64,000 nt of DNA from Blautia schinkii DSM 10518 (lineage in GTDB: Bacteria > Bacillota > Clostridia > Lachnospirales > Lachnospiraceae). Positions within the stretch are counted from its first letter, which is position 1. Every line of letters starts with the position of its first letter. Positions 50,033-59,593 of the stretch are shown piece after piece. The translations under genes were made by a program, and so were the position numbers. Where the stretch lies: contig JNKJ01000027.1 of assembly GCA_000702025.1 (NCBI GenBank), positions 1 to 64,000 of the forward strand, in the 5' to 3' direction. The notes beneath the pieces were generated by a model. That model saw only the letters and a program-made list of their open reading frames with translations, was not told the DNA's origin and searched no databases.

Positions 50033-51243
50033 TTCATATAGTCCTTAATTCGCAGTGCAAACCCTAGTCGCAGAAGATGTTCGGAGCTGGACAGATCACA
50101 CTCCATGAGGTTCTCAATCTGCTTAACCCGGTAGGCCATCGTATTGCGATGGAGATACAGCTCCTCGCCTGCTGCGGTACGGGAACCGCGGTGGCGTATG
50201 AGTGCCTCCAGGGTCTGCTCCAGGTGGCTGTCATGATCATGGTCATAAATTTCCAGACAAGCCAGAGTGTCGTTCACGTATTTGCACACATAATCCTCCT
50301 TGCTCAGACGAAGCATTACCTGCTCAAACTGCTCGTCCTCTATCCAGAGTATCTCCTTTTTCATGCGGGGCGCGGCGGCAATGCGCACGGCATCCTGCGC
50401 GTCTCGGTACGCCTTGTTTAGTGCAAGATAGCTGTAAAAGCTCCTCGACACTCCGGTGACAGATTCATACTTATGTCTGGCGGAAATCCTCCTTCGGATT
50501 TCCATGCATAGTTCCTGTAGCTTTTGTTTTTCCAGGGTATCGCGGAGGATGCAGATACATTCATCCTTTCTGATGATTACCTGCCCCCAGATCTGGCTGA
50601 TTTCCAGGAACATCTTTATATTCCGGTAGATTTTGTCCATATTTTCTTCACGGGAAGCTGTGGCATAGCTGTCCTGGACAATGCGGAATACAGCCACTCT
50701 CAAAGGGGATGCCGGCCAGTGCAGGGCATTTACCCGGTACTCCGCTTCCTCCTCCTGGGTGATTTTCCCATTGATAAGCTCTGTGAATAACTTGGCATCC
50801 AGTTCTTTCTGATTGTATTCACCCATCTGATACCTGGTAGAAAGCTCCACATTGTTTTTTGCCTCCACGATTGCCACCATGACCGGGTACACTGCCTCGA
50901 TAAATCCCGCATCATTATTCAAAAAAAACAAGGGAAAATTCAAGGCGTCCGCCAGCTCCAGCGCCTCCTTGGGAAACTCCTCAAAAAACCTGGTCTTAAT
51001 CGCCAGTGCCGAGGCATTCGCGTCATTCATGCTTCGTATCAGACTTATAAGCGCACGTTTATCATTTCGGATGGCATAACCGGTTGTTATCATCAGCACA
51101 TTCTCTCTGAGCCAGGGCTGCACATCCGGCTGCTCCATCATATCGTAATATTCCACCACCCTGTCCAGACCTCCGAACCCTGCTACCAGAGTCGCACTTC
51201 TGTGTTCCCAGAGCTTTTGTATGTCACGCACTGTCAAATTCAT
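50017..51243 (-). CDS. PucR-family transcriptional regulator
   Basis: A 408-residue regulator. Residues 1-125 are the PucR ligand-binding domain (TVRDIQKLWEHRSATLVAGF, NVLMITTGYAIRND, FPLFFLNND), the middle is a GGDEF-like degenerate domain, and 345-400 is the PucR-type helix-turn-helix (HRGSRTAAGEELYLHRNTMA). PucR proteins sense purine- or amino-acid-derived small molecules, often ring-opened ureides. The ATG at 51243 with GGAAGTGG upstream is preferred over 51276, which lies in the upstream tandem repeat. As the first gene of the operon in the same direction it probably controls it. Confidence 0.9.
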   Translation of the reverse strand: MNLTVRDIQKLWEHRSATLVAGFGGLDRVVEYYDMMEQPDVQPWLRENVLMITTGYAIRNDKRALISLIRSMNDANASALAIKTRFFEEFPKEALELADALNFPLFFLNNDAGFIEAVYPVMVAIVEAKNNVELSTRYQMGEYNQKELDAKLFTELINGKITQEEEAEYRVNALHWPASPLRVAVFRIVQDSYATASREENMDKIYRNIKMFLEISQIWGQVIIRKDECICILRDTLEKQKLQELCMEIRRRISARHKYESVTGVSRSFYSYLALNKAYRDAQDAVRIAAAPRMKKEILWIEDEQFEQVMLRLSKEDYVCKYVNDTLACLEIYDHDHDSHLEQTLEALIRHRGSRTAAGEELYLHRNTMAYRVKQIENLMECDLSSSEHLLRLGFALRIKDYMKEEVK

Positions 51244-51271
51244 CTCTGCCACTTCCTTCTCATACAAATCC

Positions 51272-51399
51272 TGCAATGTATTTAATCTGCAACATATTTA
51301 ACCTTCAACATATTTAACCTTCACTATATTTAACCTACACCATATTTAGCCTACACTATATTTAACCTACACCATATTCAACCTACACCATATCTTAAG
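51272..51399. repeat. 16-bp tandem repeat, eight copies, upstream of the PucR gene
   Basis: Units TACACCATATTTAACC-like start every 16 bases from 51272 to 51384, drifting at both ends. The array begins 29 bases before the PucR ATG, so it covers the operon's promoter region or leader. It contains many TATATT-type hexamers, which could act as multiple -10 elements. Confidence 0.93.
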
Positions 51400-51456
51400 T
51401 TCGTATTATATAACATTTTACTTTACCATTCCAGTATCATTTGACTTTTTATGTCT

Positions 51457-51489
51457 AAAAAAGAGCAGGCGACCTTTCATCGCCTGCTC
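51457..51489 (-). terminator. Terminator of the SGNH hydrolase gene
   Basis: GAGCAGGCGA at 51463-51472 pairs perfectly with TCGCCTGCTC at 51480-51489, followed on the minus strand by six Ts. Confidence 0.93.
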
Positions 51490-51519
51490 CCATGAGCGTT
51501 CAAACATCAAGCCCCGCTG

Positions 51520-54084
51520 TCAGCGGATACCATATTTGTTGACTTCCGTAATACAATATTTATAAATTCTCTTATATGTCTTAGTAGTGTAATGAAGTCC
51601 GTCGTCCGTATTGGAATCAACGCCCCTTCCGGAATTTGTTCCAAATCCGCTTTCCATCAACATCTTGTAAGTATCAATGTATGTATATTTACCGCCTGTA
51701 CACAGATTGAGCCTGATAGAATCATTGAATTTCCGCACATCCGCCTCTGCCCGCGTACTATGTCCGCTCGCTGTTATCATCTTACTGTTGACCGGATTCA
51801 CTGACATATAAAAGAGCACACAGCCTTTTTCCTTTAACTCAGAAGCCAGTGAATTCATATAGCTGACATAGTTAGCTGTGTTCCATAAATCGTTGACACC
51901 CAGGTTGAATATAACGGCTGTTTTTTTCGATAGGATACTGGTGCTGCCCTCTCCTACCGCACTCATCAACGCAGTATACCCCTGTGATTTAAGCCAGCTA
52001 TATCCTTCCCCTTCCCTGCTGATAAAGGTTATTCCCTGTGTAAGCGAACTGCCAAACTGCTGATTTAAAGTCAAGGCCATTCGGTTCGTCCTGGAATCTC
52101 CCACGAAAATGACTTTTTCATATTTACGAAGATCCGGCTGTGATAATGTATCTGCGGTAACCTCCGGCTCCAGCGCACGGTTGAACACCACAGCATACAA
52201 ATCTGTAGCTTTCGTTATCTTTATGCTTTCACCAGCCTCATATTTCGGAGCAACGGTCTGATTCGGACTTTCTGACCAGCCCATAAAGGTATATCCGGCC
52301 TTATTAGAAACACTTGGCAAAACAAACGAATCACCCTGGCTCACAGACAAGGTTCTGTAAACCGTGCCATTATTATAGTGCAGTACCAGTGAAACAGATT
52401 TCCTCTGTACCGCATAAAAAGAGAGGTTCTTTGTCACATTATACTTCTGCCCCTCACGCATACCCGGCACAGTGGCATTCTTACTCAACGACCACCCAAG
52501 ATTAAGATACCCGGCTCTGTCTGGTATACTCGGCAGAGTAATCATAGTATCCTCCTCAATCTTCTTTTTCTGCAGTGCCTTGTACGCGGTATTGGTAGAG
52601 CCATTACCCAGATAGAATGTCACCGTATAGTATTTGCTCTTTGTCCGCACAGTGTAGAACTTCATGTTCTTTGTAACTTTTATCTTGGTCCCCGCCTTAT
52701 AAACAGGCTTGGTTCCCTTAAGCGTAGTCGTCCAGCCCACATTCTGGTAGCCTGCAGCCTTCGGGAGCTCCGGCAGGATAATGTATGTATTCTTGGCAAC
52801 CTTCTGATTCAGCTTAGAATATGTCTTACTGGTACTGGTGCCGCTGTTATTATTGAACGCAACTGTATAGGTCGGCAGCTTTTTACGCACTGCATATAGC
52901 TTCAGATTCTTTGTAATTTTGATAGATTGTCCCGCAAGATAAACCGCCTTGGTATCGTTTTTCTTCGTGGACCATCCAAGGTTCGTATACCCGCTGGCCG
53001 CCGGAACAGCCGGAAGCTTCAGCTTATTATTTTTCAACACATTGGTGTTTAAAGCCTTCAGCGCTGCATTGGTAGAGCCGCTCGGGTTTAAAAACGTCAC
53101 GCTCATAACCTTGGATACTGCATAGCGCACCATGTATAAGCTTACATTCTTTGATACCGTAAACTTTTCACCAATTTTATACTGTACCGTGCTGCTTCCC
53201 CTCGTAAGTGTCCAGCCAAAGTTGACATACTTGCTGTTTGGAAAATCCGGAAGTGAAATCGTGTCACCCTTAGCAATCTTCATTTGCCCGCCGTTAAACA
53301 CAGCCGTGCCTGAGTTGTTGTAAAAGGTGACCAGGCACATGTCCTTGCCCTCTACCGCATACAGAGTCAGTACTCCGTCCACGATATATTCAATCAGGTC
53401 CTCCTCCATGGAAAGTGTAAGCGGTTCTCCGCCTTCAATGAGAATCCCATCATCCGGCGCTTCCAGATCAAGCTTCCATCCGCTGCCCTCCGCATCCTCA
53501 AATTCCGGGACACCAGGTATCTGTATGGTTTCTCCAACCTTCGTCTCAATCTCCAAATCCTCATAGTAGGACTTGCCCGTATTATCGGCGAAACGAATCA
53601 CTACCGGGTCTCCTATATGTATCAAAGAGCCGGTACCCGGAGTTTCCTCACCAAAAAGTACCACATCCGCGTCAGTGCTTCCCTCAGGATGTGTGCTGAT
53701 GGCCGCATTGGCAGTGCTTCCCGAATTAACACCACTCCCCGCATTTGCAGCGTTTCCCACACCGGCACCATTGTCCGCCGCTGTATTGTCATTGCCAAGT
53801 CCAGCATTCCCCTCAGGCAAACCGTCACTGAATACATCCCCCGGATTCGCCGCAGCTCCGTCCGATGCACTTCCGGCCCCTACAATACCACCCGATGTAC
53901 CCCCATCCGATGCACTTCCACCCGATGGACTTCCACCCGAAGATACACTGTCCCCGGAAGAAAATACATCCGACGCATCGAAAGCAGACGCAGATACCTG
54001 CACACTGGTAAGCAGCATCACCACTGTGAGCATCCAGCACAATATTCTTCCTTTTCTCCGATTTCCAACTCTCTTATTCTTCAT
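51520..54084 (-). CDS. Secreted SGNH-hydrolase-like protein with InlB-type repeats
   Basis: An 854-residue exported protein. A signal peptide (about 1-33, MLLTSVQVSASA) is followed by a Ser/Gly/Ala/Asn low-complexity stretch (about 38-135), a folded region, and five repeats of about 75 residues each marked by NFGW, NLGW, NVGW, NLGW or FMGW, like Listeria-Bacteroides InlB B-repeats. The C-terminus is an SGNH/GDSL hydrolase-like domain with FVGDSR (S664), GVND (N731) and DGLH (D828, H831), a full triad plus oxyanion Asn. It probably deacylates a cell-surface or environmental glycan. No LPXTG or membrane anchor is seen. It is a single-gene unit next to galT/galK. Confidence 0.88.
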   Translation of the reverse strand: MKNKRVGNRRKGRILCWMLTVVMLLTSVQVSASAFDASDVFSSGDSVSSGGSPSGGSASDGGTSGGIVGAGSASDGAAANPGDVFSDGLPEGNAGLGNDNTAADNGAGVGNAANAGSGVNSGSTANAAISTHPEGSTDADVVLFGEETPGTGSLIHIGDPVVIRFADNTGKSYYEDLEIETKVGETIQIPGVPEFEDAEGSGWKLDLEAPDDGILIEGGEPLTLSMEEDLIEYIVDGVLTLYAVEGKDMCLVTFYNNSGTAVFNGGQMKIAKGDTISLPDFPNSKYVNFGWTLTRGSSTVQYKIGEKFTVSKNVSLYMVRYAVSKVMSVTFLNPSGSTNAALKALNTNVLKNNKLKLPAVPAASGYTNLGWSTKKNDTKAVYLAGQSIKITKNLKLYAVRKKLPTYTVAFNNNSGTSTSKTYSKLNQKVAKNTYIILPELPKAAGYQNVGWTTTLKGTKPVYKAGTKIKVTKNMKFYTVRTKSKYYTVTFYLGNGSTNTAYKALQKKKIEEDTMITLPSIPDRAGYLNLGWSLSKNATVPGMREGQKYNVTKNLSFYAVQRKSVSLVLHYNNGTVYRTLSVSQGDSFVLPSVSNKAGYTFMGWSESPNQTVAPKYEAGESIKITKATDLYAVVFNRALEPEVTADTLSQPDLRKYEKVIFVGDSRTNRMALTLNQQFGSSLTQGITFISREGEGYSWLKSQGYTALMSAVGEGSTSILSKKTAVIFNLGVNDLWNTANYVSYMNSLASELKEKGCVLFYMSVNPVNSKMITASGHSTRAEADVRKFNDSIRLNLCTGGKYTYIDTYKMLMESGFGTNSGRGVDSNTDDGLHYTTKTYKRIYKYCITEVNKYGIR

Positions 54085-54306
54085 AAATACTCCTCTGCTA
54101 ATCCACTACACTCCAAACACACCAAACACGCCATTCACCATTCCTCAAATCTTCTTTGGAATTACTTGGTATGCTAAGTATAAAGGATTCTTTTCCATCT
54201 TTCAACCATAAGAAAGACGTTTTTCATCCGTTTTTATCCATAATTGGCATTATTCCTGCTCTTACTTATATAATGCACGACACAGCCATTTTATTGCATC
54301 GTCCTG

Positions 54307-54344
54307 AAAAAAAATCCTGCATCTGTGAGCTCCAGATGCAGGAT
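54307..54344 (-). terminator. Terminator of the gal operon
   Basis: ATCCTGCATCTG at 54314-54325 pairs perfectly with CAGATGCAGGAT at 54333-54344, followed on the minus strand by eight Ts. The remaining gap 54085-54306 shows no gene. Confidence 0.95.
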
Positions 54345-54360
54345 AAATTCTAAGCTGACT

Positions 54361-55851
54361 TTACAGTGTTTGGATAAAGCGCATAAACGCTTCTCTTCCC
54401 TCCGGTGTACATTTGTAAACTCCGGCGTCCTCCAAAACATGGATAAACACTTCTCCAACCTCTTTGCGCAGTACTTCCTGGATATTATCCTTGTCAAGCT
54501 TCTCATACTTAGGCAGGAATTCTGCAACCCAGGCAGCATGCTTCTCGATCTTTTCGTTGGAAGCCACGTCCTTGCCTCCCAGAATGTACTCCTCCAGAAG
54601 CTCCAACTCTTCCTTCAGTCTGGCCGGAAGCACGGCAAGCCCCATCACCTCGATAAGTCCGATGTTCTCTTTCTTAATATGGTGATACTGCGCGTGCGGA
54701 TGGTAAACACCGAGAGGATGCTCCTCTGTGGTAATATTATTACGCAGAGTGAGGTCCAGCTCAAACGTGTCGCCAATCTTACGCGCAATAGGAGTAATGG
54801 TATTGTGCGGCTCTCCGTCTGTCTCCGCAAAGATGAATGCGGCCTCATCCGTATAACCTCTCCAAGCGTCCAGCACATGTGAAGCCAGATCGATCAGACG
54901 TTTCTCATCTTTATGACGGATACGCAGCACAGAAAGCGGCCACTTCACGATTCCCGCTTCCACATCCTCATAACCCGGAATCGTCACCTGCTGCTCAATA
55001 GGAGCCTTCGCCATTGCAAATGTATAGTGCCCGCCCTGGAAATGGTCATGGCTTAAAATAGAACCGCCTACGATCGGCAGATCCGCATTGGAGCCCAGGA
55101 AATAATGCGGAAACAATTTCACAAAATCAAACAATTTCACAAAGGCATTCCGCTCGATTTTCATAGGTGTATGTAGATTATTAAACACAATACAATGCTC
55201 ATTATAATAGACATAAGGAGAATACTGGAAGCCCCACGGACTGTCATTGATGGTGATGGGGATAATCCTGTGGTTCTCTCTGGCCGGGTGATTGGCACGC
55301 CCCGCATATCCCTCATTCTCCGGACAAAGGAGGCATTTCGGGTAACTGCTGGACTTAGCTAGCTTGGCAGCCGCTATCGCTTTAGGGTCTTTCTCAGGCT
55401 TGGAGAGATTTATGGTGATGTCAATCTCACCGTATTCACTCTCCACAGTCCACTTCTGGTCCTTTTTCACACGGTAACGCCGGATATAGTCACTGTCCTG
55501 GCTAATCTTATAGAAATAATCCGTAGCCCCCTCAGGACTCTTTTCATATTTATCCCAAAACTCCTTCTGAACCTGGGCCGGACGCGGCATCAGACAATTC
55601 ATCAGCCTGGTGTCAAATAAGTCACGGTACACAATACTGTCCTCAATAAGTCCGCGTTTCACAGCCTCATCCAGAAGTCCCTGCAGAACCTCCTCCAGGT
55701 CAATATCCTTGTACTCCTCTTCCGGCTCCGCATACTCATCTTCCTTAAAAACATCCAGAAGAAGATTGGTAGTATAGTTCTTTTCACACGCAGGTGTCAG
55801 GCCTGTCTCAATTCCGTACTGCACTAATTTCTTGATGTTCTCGTAAAACAT
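54361..55851 (-). CDS. galT: UDP-glucose--hexose-1-phosphate uridylyltransferase (class II GalT)
   Basis: Leloir-pathway enzyme exchanging UMP between UDP-glucose and galactose 1-phosphate. At 496 residues it is the long Firmicute class II form, not the 350-residue E. coli form. GYAGRANHPARENHRIIP, NEHCIVFNNLHTPM, VGGSILSHDHFQGGHY and GVYHPHAQYHHIKKENIGLIEVMG are recognisable; the SHDHFQGG His pair is the class II counterpart of the catalytic histidine region. The ATG at 55851 with GGGGAG upstream is preferred over 55869. It lies 20 bases after galK. Confidence 0.96.
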   Translation of the reverse strand: MFYENIKKLVQYGIETGLTPACEKNYTTNLLLDVFKEDEYAEPEEEYKDIDLEEVLQGLLDEAVKRGLIEDSIVYRDLFDTRLMNCLMPRPAQVQKEFWDKYEKSPEGATDYFYKISQDSDYIRRYRVKKDQKWTVESEYGEIDITINLSKPEKDPKAIAAAKLAKSSSYPKCLLCPENEGYAGRANHPARENHRIIPITINDSPWGFQYSPYVYYNEHCIVFNNLHTPMKIERNAFVKLFDFVKLFPHYFLGSNADLPIVGGSILSHDHFQGGHYTFAMAKAPIEQQVTIPGYEDVEAGIVKWPLSVLRIRHKDEKRLIDLASHVLDAWRGYTDEAAFIFAETDGEPHNTITPIARKIGDTFELDLTLRNNITTEEHPLGVYHPHAQYHHIKKENIGLIEVMGLAVLPARLKEELELLEEYILGGKDVASNEKIEKHAAWVAEFLPKYEKLDKDNIQEVLRKEVGEVFIHVLEDAGVYKCTPEGREAFMRFIQTL

Positions 55852-55871
55852 ATCCAGCTCCCCTTTCATTG

Positions 55872-57038
55872 TCAGGATAATTTACCAGCTCCGTTGCCGA
55901 TTTCCACCACATAAAACTCTGCCTCGTGGCCAACCTTCTCTTTATATTTCTTACCAATTGTCTCAATAAAGTTATCAACAGCATCATTTTTCACAATGCT
56001 CACAGTACAGCCGCCGAAGCCGCCGCCTGTAATACGGGAGCCCACTACTCCGGGAAGCTGCCATGCCAGGTCCACCAGGATATCAATCTCCTCACAGGAA
56101 ACCTCATAATCATCACGGAGAGATACATGGGAAGCATTCATCAATTTGCCGAATTCATCCACCCGGTTATCTTTAAGAGCCTGAACTGCCTTGATGGTCC
56201 TCTGGTTCTCATACACGGCATGTTTCGCACGTTTACGACACACCGGATCCTTGATGGCATCCTTGTTGGCCTCATATTCCTCCTCGCTTAAGTCTCCCAG
56301 GCTCTTGATATCAACTACCGCCTGTAAATCCTTCAGCGCAGCTTCACACTCATTACGTCTGTCATTATAAGCAGAGCCTACCAGACTATGCTTCACCTTA
56401 CTGTTGGTGATGACAATCTTCGCATCTGCAAGCTTCACGGGAGCATATTCATATTCCAGTGTGCTTGTATCCAGGAAAATCGCGCAGTCCTTTTTGCCCA
56501 TGGCACTGGCGAACTGGTCCATAATGCCGCAGTTCATGCCGTTAAAATTATTCTCGGAATACTGGCCGATAAGCGCCAAATCCTGCATACTCAGTTCTTC
56601 AAAGCCAAACAAATCTTTCAGCATCACGCCGGTCAAAACTTCCAGGGAAGCGGAGGAAGACAGTCCGGAGCCGTTAGGAATATTGCCGTAGATGAGGAAA
56701 TCCACACCACTTGTAAGCTTGTACCCTCTCTTTTCAAAAGTCCACATTACACCCTTTGGGTAGTTGGTCCAGCCTGCTTTATCGGAAGGAACTAAATCAT
56801 CAAGAGAAGATTCGATCACTCCCAGCTTGGAAAAGTTCGCAGAATAAAAGCGGAGCTTATTGTCGTCTCTTCTGCGTGCAAGTCCATATGTACCAATGGT
56901 AAGCGCACACGGAAAAACATGGCCGCCATTATAATCTGTATGTTCTCCGATAAGGTTCACACGGCCGGGAGCAAAATAACTTCTGATATCTCCCTCACCG
57001 CCAAAAATTTCCTGAAACTTCTGCATTAATTCCTGCAT
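55872..57038 (-). CDS. galK: Galactokinase
   Basis: Phosphorylates galactose at C1 with ATP. The 388-residue GHMP kinase has the galactokinase signature GRVNLIGEHTDYNGG near 25-39, the ATP-binding GSGLSSSAS near 122-130, the catalytic Asp in MDQFASAMG and the C-terminal RITGGGFGGCTVS. GGAGAAGGAGG precedes the ATG. On the minus strand CTTTAC-16-TATAAA upstream may be its promoter, near an ACATT/AATGT palindrome. With galT it forms a two-gene Leloir unit; no epimerase gene is nearby. Confidence 0.97.
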   Translation of the reverse strand: MQELMQKFQEIFGGEGDIRSYFAPGRVNLIGEHTDYNGGHVFPCALTIGTYGLARRRDDNKLRFYSANFSKLGVIESSLDDLVPSDKAGWTNYPKGVMWTFEKRGYKLTSGVDFLIYGNIPNGSGLSSSASLEVLTGVMLKDLFGFEELSMQDLALIGQYSENNFNGMNCGIMDQFASAMGKKDCAIFLDTSTLEYEYAPVKLADAKIVITNSKVKHSLVGSAYNDRRNECEAALKDLQAVVDIKSLGDLSEEEYEANKDAIKDPVCRKRAKHAVYENQRTIKAVQALKDNRVDEFGKLMNASHVSLRDDYEVSCEEIDILVDLAWQLPGVVGSRITGGGFGGCTVSIVKNDAVDNFIETIGKKYKEKVGHEAEFYVVEIGNGAGKLS

Positions 57039-57141
57039 ATTTTCTTCCTCCTTCTCCCTTTGCGGGTAACATCCTTTCTTTTACTTTATACGACATTAAA
57101 AAAAATGTAAAGGTTTGTTTTTGCACATCGCTAATGTCCCA

Positions 57142-59592
57142 TTAATACGTGACTGCTTCTATATAGCTTATGAATATATTTCCGGCCTTTTCAAACAGCT
57201 CTGTACTGTCATTCATGCCGTAAGGCTTAATTTCCCCGGTATCCGGGTAATAAAGGTAGGTATTGTATTCATCATATCCCACGATAACCACGCTTGTATC
57301 ATTTCCGGTCTTGGCGATCACCGGTCTCTGGGCACTGATCTCATAGAGCACACTGTCAAGCGTACAGCCTGAAAGGTCAATAATCGTCCCCTTATCTCCA
57401 AGTCCCTCCTGGAGCGCCTGCTTATCCCAGCTGCCGGTGCGCATAACTTCGGGCACATCCTCCAGACCGAGGGTAAGCTTCAGCTTCTTATTACCTCTTT
57501 CCCACACATACTGCTGCGCGCGATTGAGAACTACGCCGGTACGCTCATCTGCCCTTCGTATTGCCTGTGCGGGGTCGAGATATGTGCTGTCAAGTCTGCC
57601 TCTGGCGTAAACATAATAAATTTCCTCCTGAGGTACCTGCGTGTCAAGCGCAATCTCACGCTCCTCCATGCTGCGCATTTTCGCATAGATAATGAGCGGG
57701 TCCTCTGTCTCCGGCTTCTCCTCAAACGAAAGCCGCACCTGTGTACCTGTACGTGAGCCGGATACAAGCTGTACCGCAATCTGATTGGCCGCAGCCTTTT
57801 TATTATTCATGATATTGTCTTTTTTCTGAGGCACATACGTATTGCCGGATTTCGCTGAGAGCTGGAACTCCATCAGGGTGCTTCCCACATTCACATCCGT
57901 AATATAAAGTCCGTCCTGATGATATTCCTTTTTCACCTCGCCCTCAAAGCCCTCGATACGCATGGTGTGAATACCCTCTATGACATGACCGTTTTCATCC
58001 GTGACAATATCGCCGTCAATGATCAATCCATAAATCAGGTCTTCGTTCAAAAAGCCCAACGGCCGTATCTGCTGCCCCTCCGGTGCCTGCAGCAACCGTG
58101 AATTCTTAGTATCAAAGTCGATTTCCTTGATTCTGCCCGCATCAGCTCCGTCCTTCACCATCCATGCAGCATGAGCATTGGTATCCGATACCACAAAATC
58201 CTCAGAGCGGATTCCCTCCTCAAGGATTTCAAACGTACCTGCATTGATATCCACCTGATACAATTTCTGCGCAAACAGCAGGAAAAGCTGATTCTCATGG
58301 TTTACATAAGACAATGTACCCAAATCCTGATTCAGAAACTCATAGGATTCCGTACTTGGGATGAAGACTTTCTCTTCGACTACATTCTGGTCATTGCTGT
58401 AATGGTAAACGCACACACCGCTGTAGCCCTCGCGCAGTCCCCGGTTCATATAGCCATAAAGTACGAAATCCACATCCCCATTCTCACCGACACGGATTAT
58501 CTTAATATCGTGCTGTGTCCTGGAATCACGGAAATCCCCGTCCTCGTCCTTACGGAAGCTGAATATACGTACGATTTTTCCATTTGACGGAGAATAAGAC
58601 CACAAATCTCCCTCCTGGACAAACGCCGTAACACTCACGTCGTCATTTGTCATGTACTGCACATTTTTGTCCCGAATTCCGAGCATCAGCCCTTGACTGG
58701 TCACCACAGGAAGTCTCGGATTAAATATCTGTCTGGTAGAACGCTCAAAATCCAGCAGACGGATTCTCGCCTCATTGTAACGCATTCTGTAAAATTCCGT
58801 GACGTCATACACCTCAGTGCTGCCGTTTTCGTCTCTGGCCGATATCTGGTACTCCAGGGAAATACTGGCCGTAGTCTCATTAATATCCTTAATAACAGGA
58901 ACGCCCTTCTTGTAAATCTGCGGCTTTAAACTACCCCAGCTCACCTCGGCAAGACTGGAATTAATATTGATGTTTGCAAAATTTGTAACAGCCCCCGAAT
59001 CCACCGGCTCCAGATAACTGGAAAGGTCGTCCGCGGTTGACTTGTCCATACATTTTTCATAAAAACTTTTCACGAACTGCACATAGTGCTCTGTATTCAG
59101 CTGTGACCTGGAAACCACCCTCGTATAGTAATACACAGTCCCCTTATTAGTATCAAGAGAAATCTGCATGGAATACTCCTGGTTCATACGCAGGTCACTG
59201 CCAATCTCAACTGTGGTGCGCAGATAGCTGTCCGCGGCATCCAGATTTTTGACTTTTTTATTCTCTATTACCTTACTGCCGTCCGAGGTACGTATCTCAT
59301 AGGAAAGGCTGCTCACCTTCGCCTCATATGGGTCAATCACAAAAGTCAGCTTTTTCGTAGTGTCCAAGGGCGTCAGACTGTCCCTGGTAAAGTCCGCCTG
59401 CATAGGCTGCACATAACCATACATGCGGTTTGCCATGGTCCCGCCGATATCCACCATCACCTCCGGCAGAGTCGGATGATTCATATCCGAACGGTCATCC
59501 GTCGTCTCACTGTTCAGCAGAAGTGCAGTCCCTGTCACGCCTAACACAAAGATAATGAAAAGAACCACGAATCTGCCTAAAAATTTCTTCAT
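57142..59592 (-). CDS. Large exported protein with a degenerate C39-peptidase-like end
   Basis: An 816-residue protein not assigned to a characterised family. One N-terminal helix (about residues 5-27) anchors an otherwise soluble extracytoplasmic protein. The middle (about 300-560) looks like a beta-propeller or repeat-strand region (VREGENGDVDFVLYGYMNRG-like strands, LLFAQKLYQVDI). The last about 110 residues (GCTLDSVLYEISAQRPVIAK, VVIVGYDEYNTYLYYPDTGE) resemble the His-containing half of C39-like peptidase domains, but the His is replaced (TSVVIVGYD), so it is probably inactive. The ATG at 59592 with AAGGGAGAATG lies one base after the methyltransferase stop. The function is unknown. Confidence 0.75.
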   Translation of the reverse strand: MKKFLGRFVVLFIIFVLGVTGTALLLNSETTDDRSDMNHPTLPEVMVDIGGTMANRMYGYVQPMQADFTRDSLTPLDTTKKLTFVIDPYEAKVSSLSYEIRTSDGSKVIENKKVKNLDAADSYLRTTVEIGSDLRMNQEYSMQISLDTNKGTVYYYTRVVSRSQLNTEHYVQFVKSFYEKCMDKSTADDLSSYLEPVDSGAVTNFANININSSLAEVSWGSLKPQIYKKGVPVIKDINETTASISLEYQISARDENGSTEVYDVTEFYRMRYNEARIRLLDFERSTRQIFNPRLPVVTSQGLMLGIRDKNVQYMTNDDVSVTAFVQEGDLWSYSPSNGKIVRIFSFRKDEDGDFRDSRTQHDIKIIRVGENGDVDFVLYGYMNRGLREGYSGVCVYHYSNDQNVVEEKVFIPSTESYEFLNQDLGTLSYVNHENQLFLLFAQKLYQVDINAGTFEILEEGIRSEDFVVSDTNAHAAWMVKDGADAGRIKEIDFDTKNSRLLQAPEGQQIRPLGFLNEDLIYGLIIDGDIVTDENGHVIEGIHTMRIEGFEGEVKKEYHQDGLYITDVNVGSTLMEFQLSAKSGNTYVPQKKDNIMNNKKAAANQIAVQLVSGSRTGTQVRLSFEEKPETEDPLIIYAKMRSMEEREIALDTQVPQEEIYYVYARGRLDSTYLDPAQAIRRADERTGVVLNRAQQYVWERGNKKLKLTLGLEDVPEVMRTGSWDKQALQEGLGDKGTIIDLSGCTLDSVLYEISAQRPVIAKTGNDTSVVIVGYDEYNTYLYYPDTGEIKPYGMNDSTELFEKAGNIFISYIEAVTY

Positions 59593-59593
59593 G

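Noticed and set aside
53573..54211. + strand frame rich in Pro/Ser/Ala
   Set aside because: Antisense shadow of the Ser/Gly/Ala low-complexity region of the SGNH protein.
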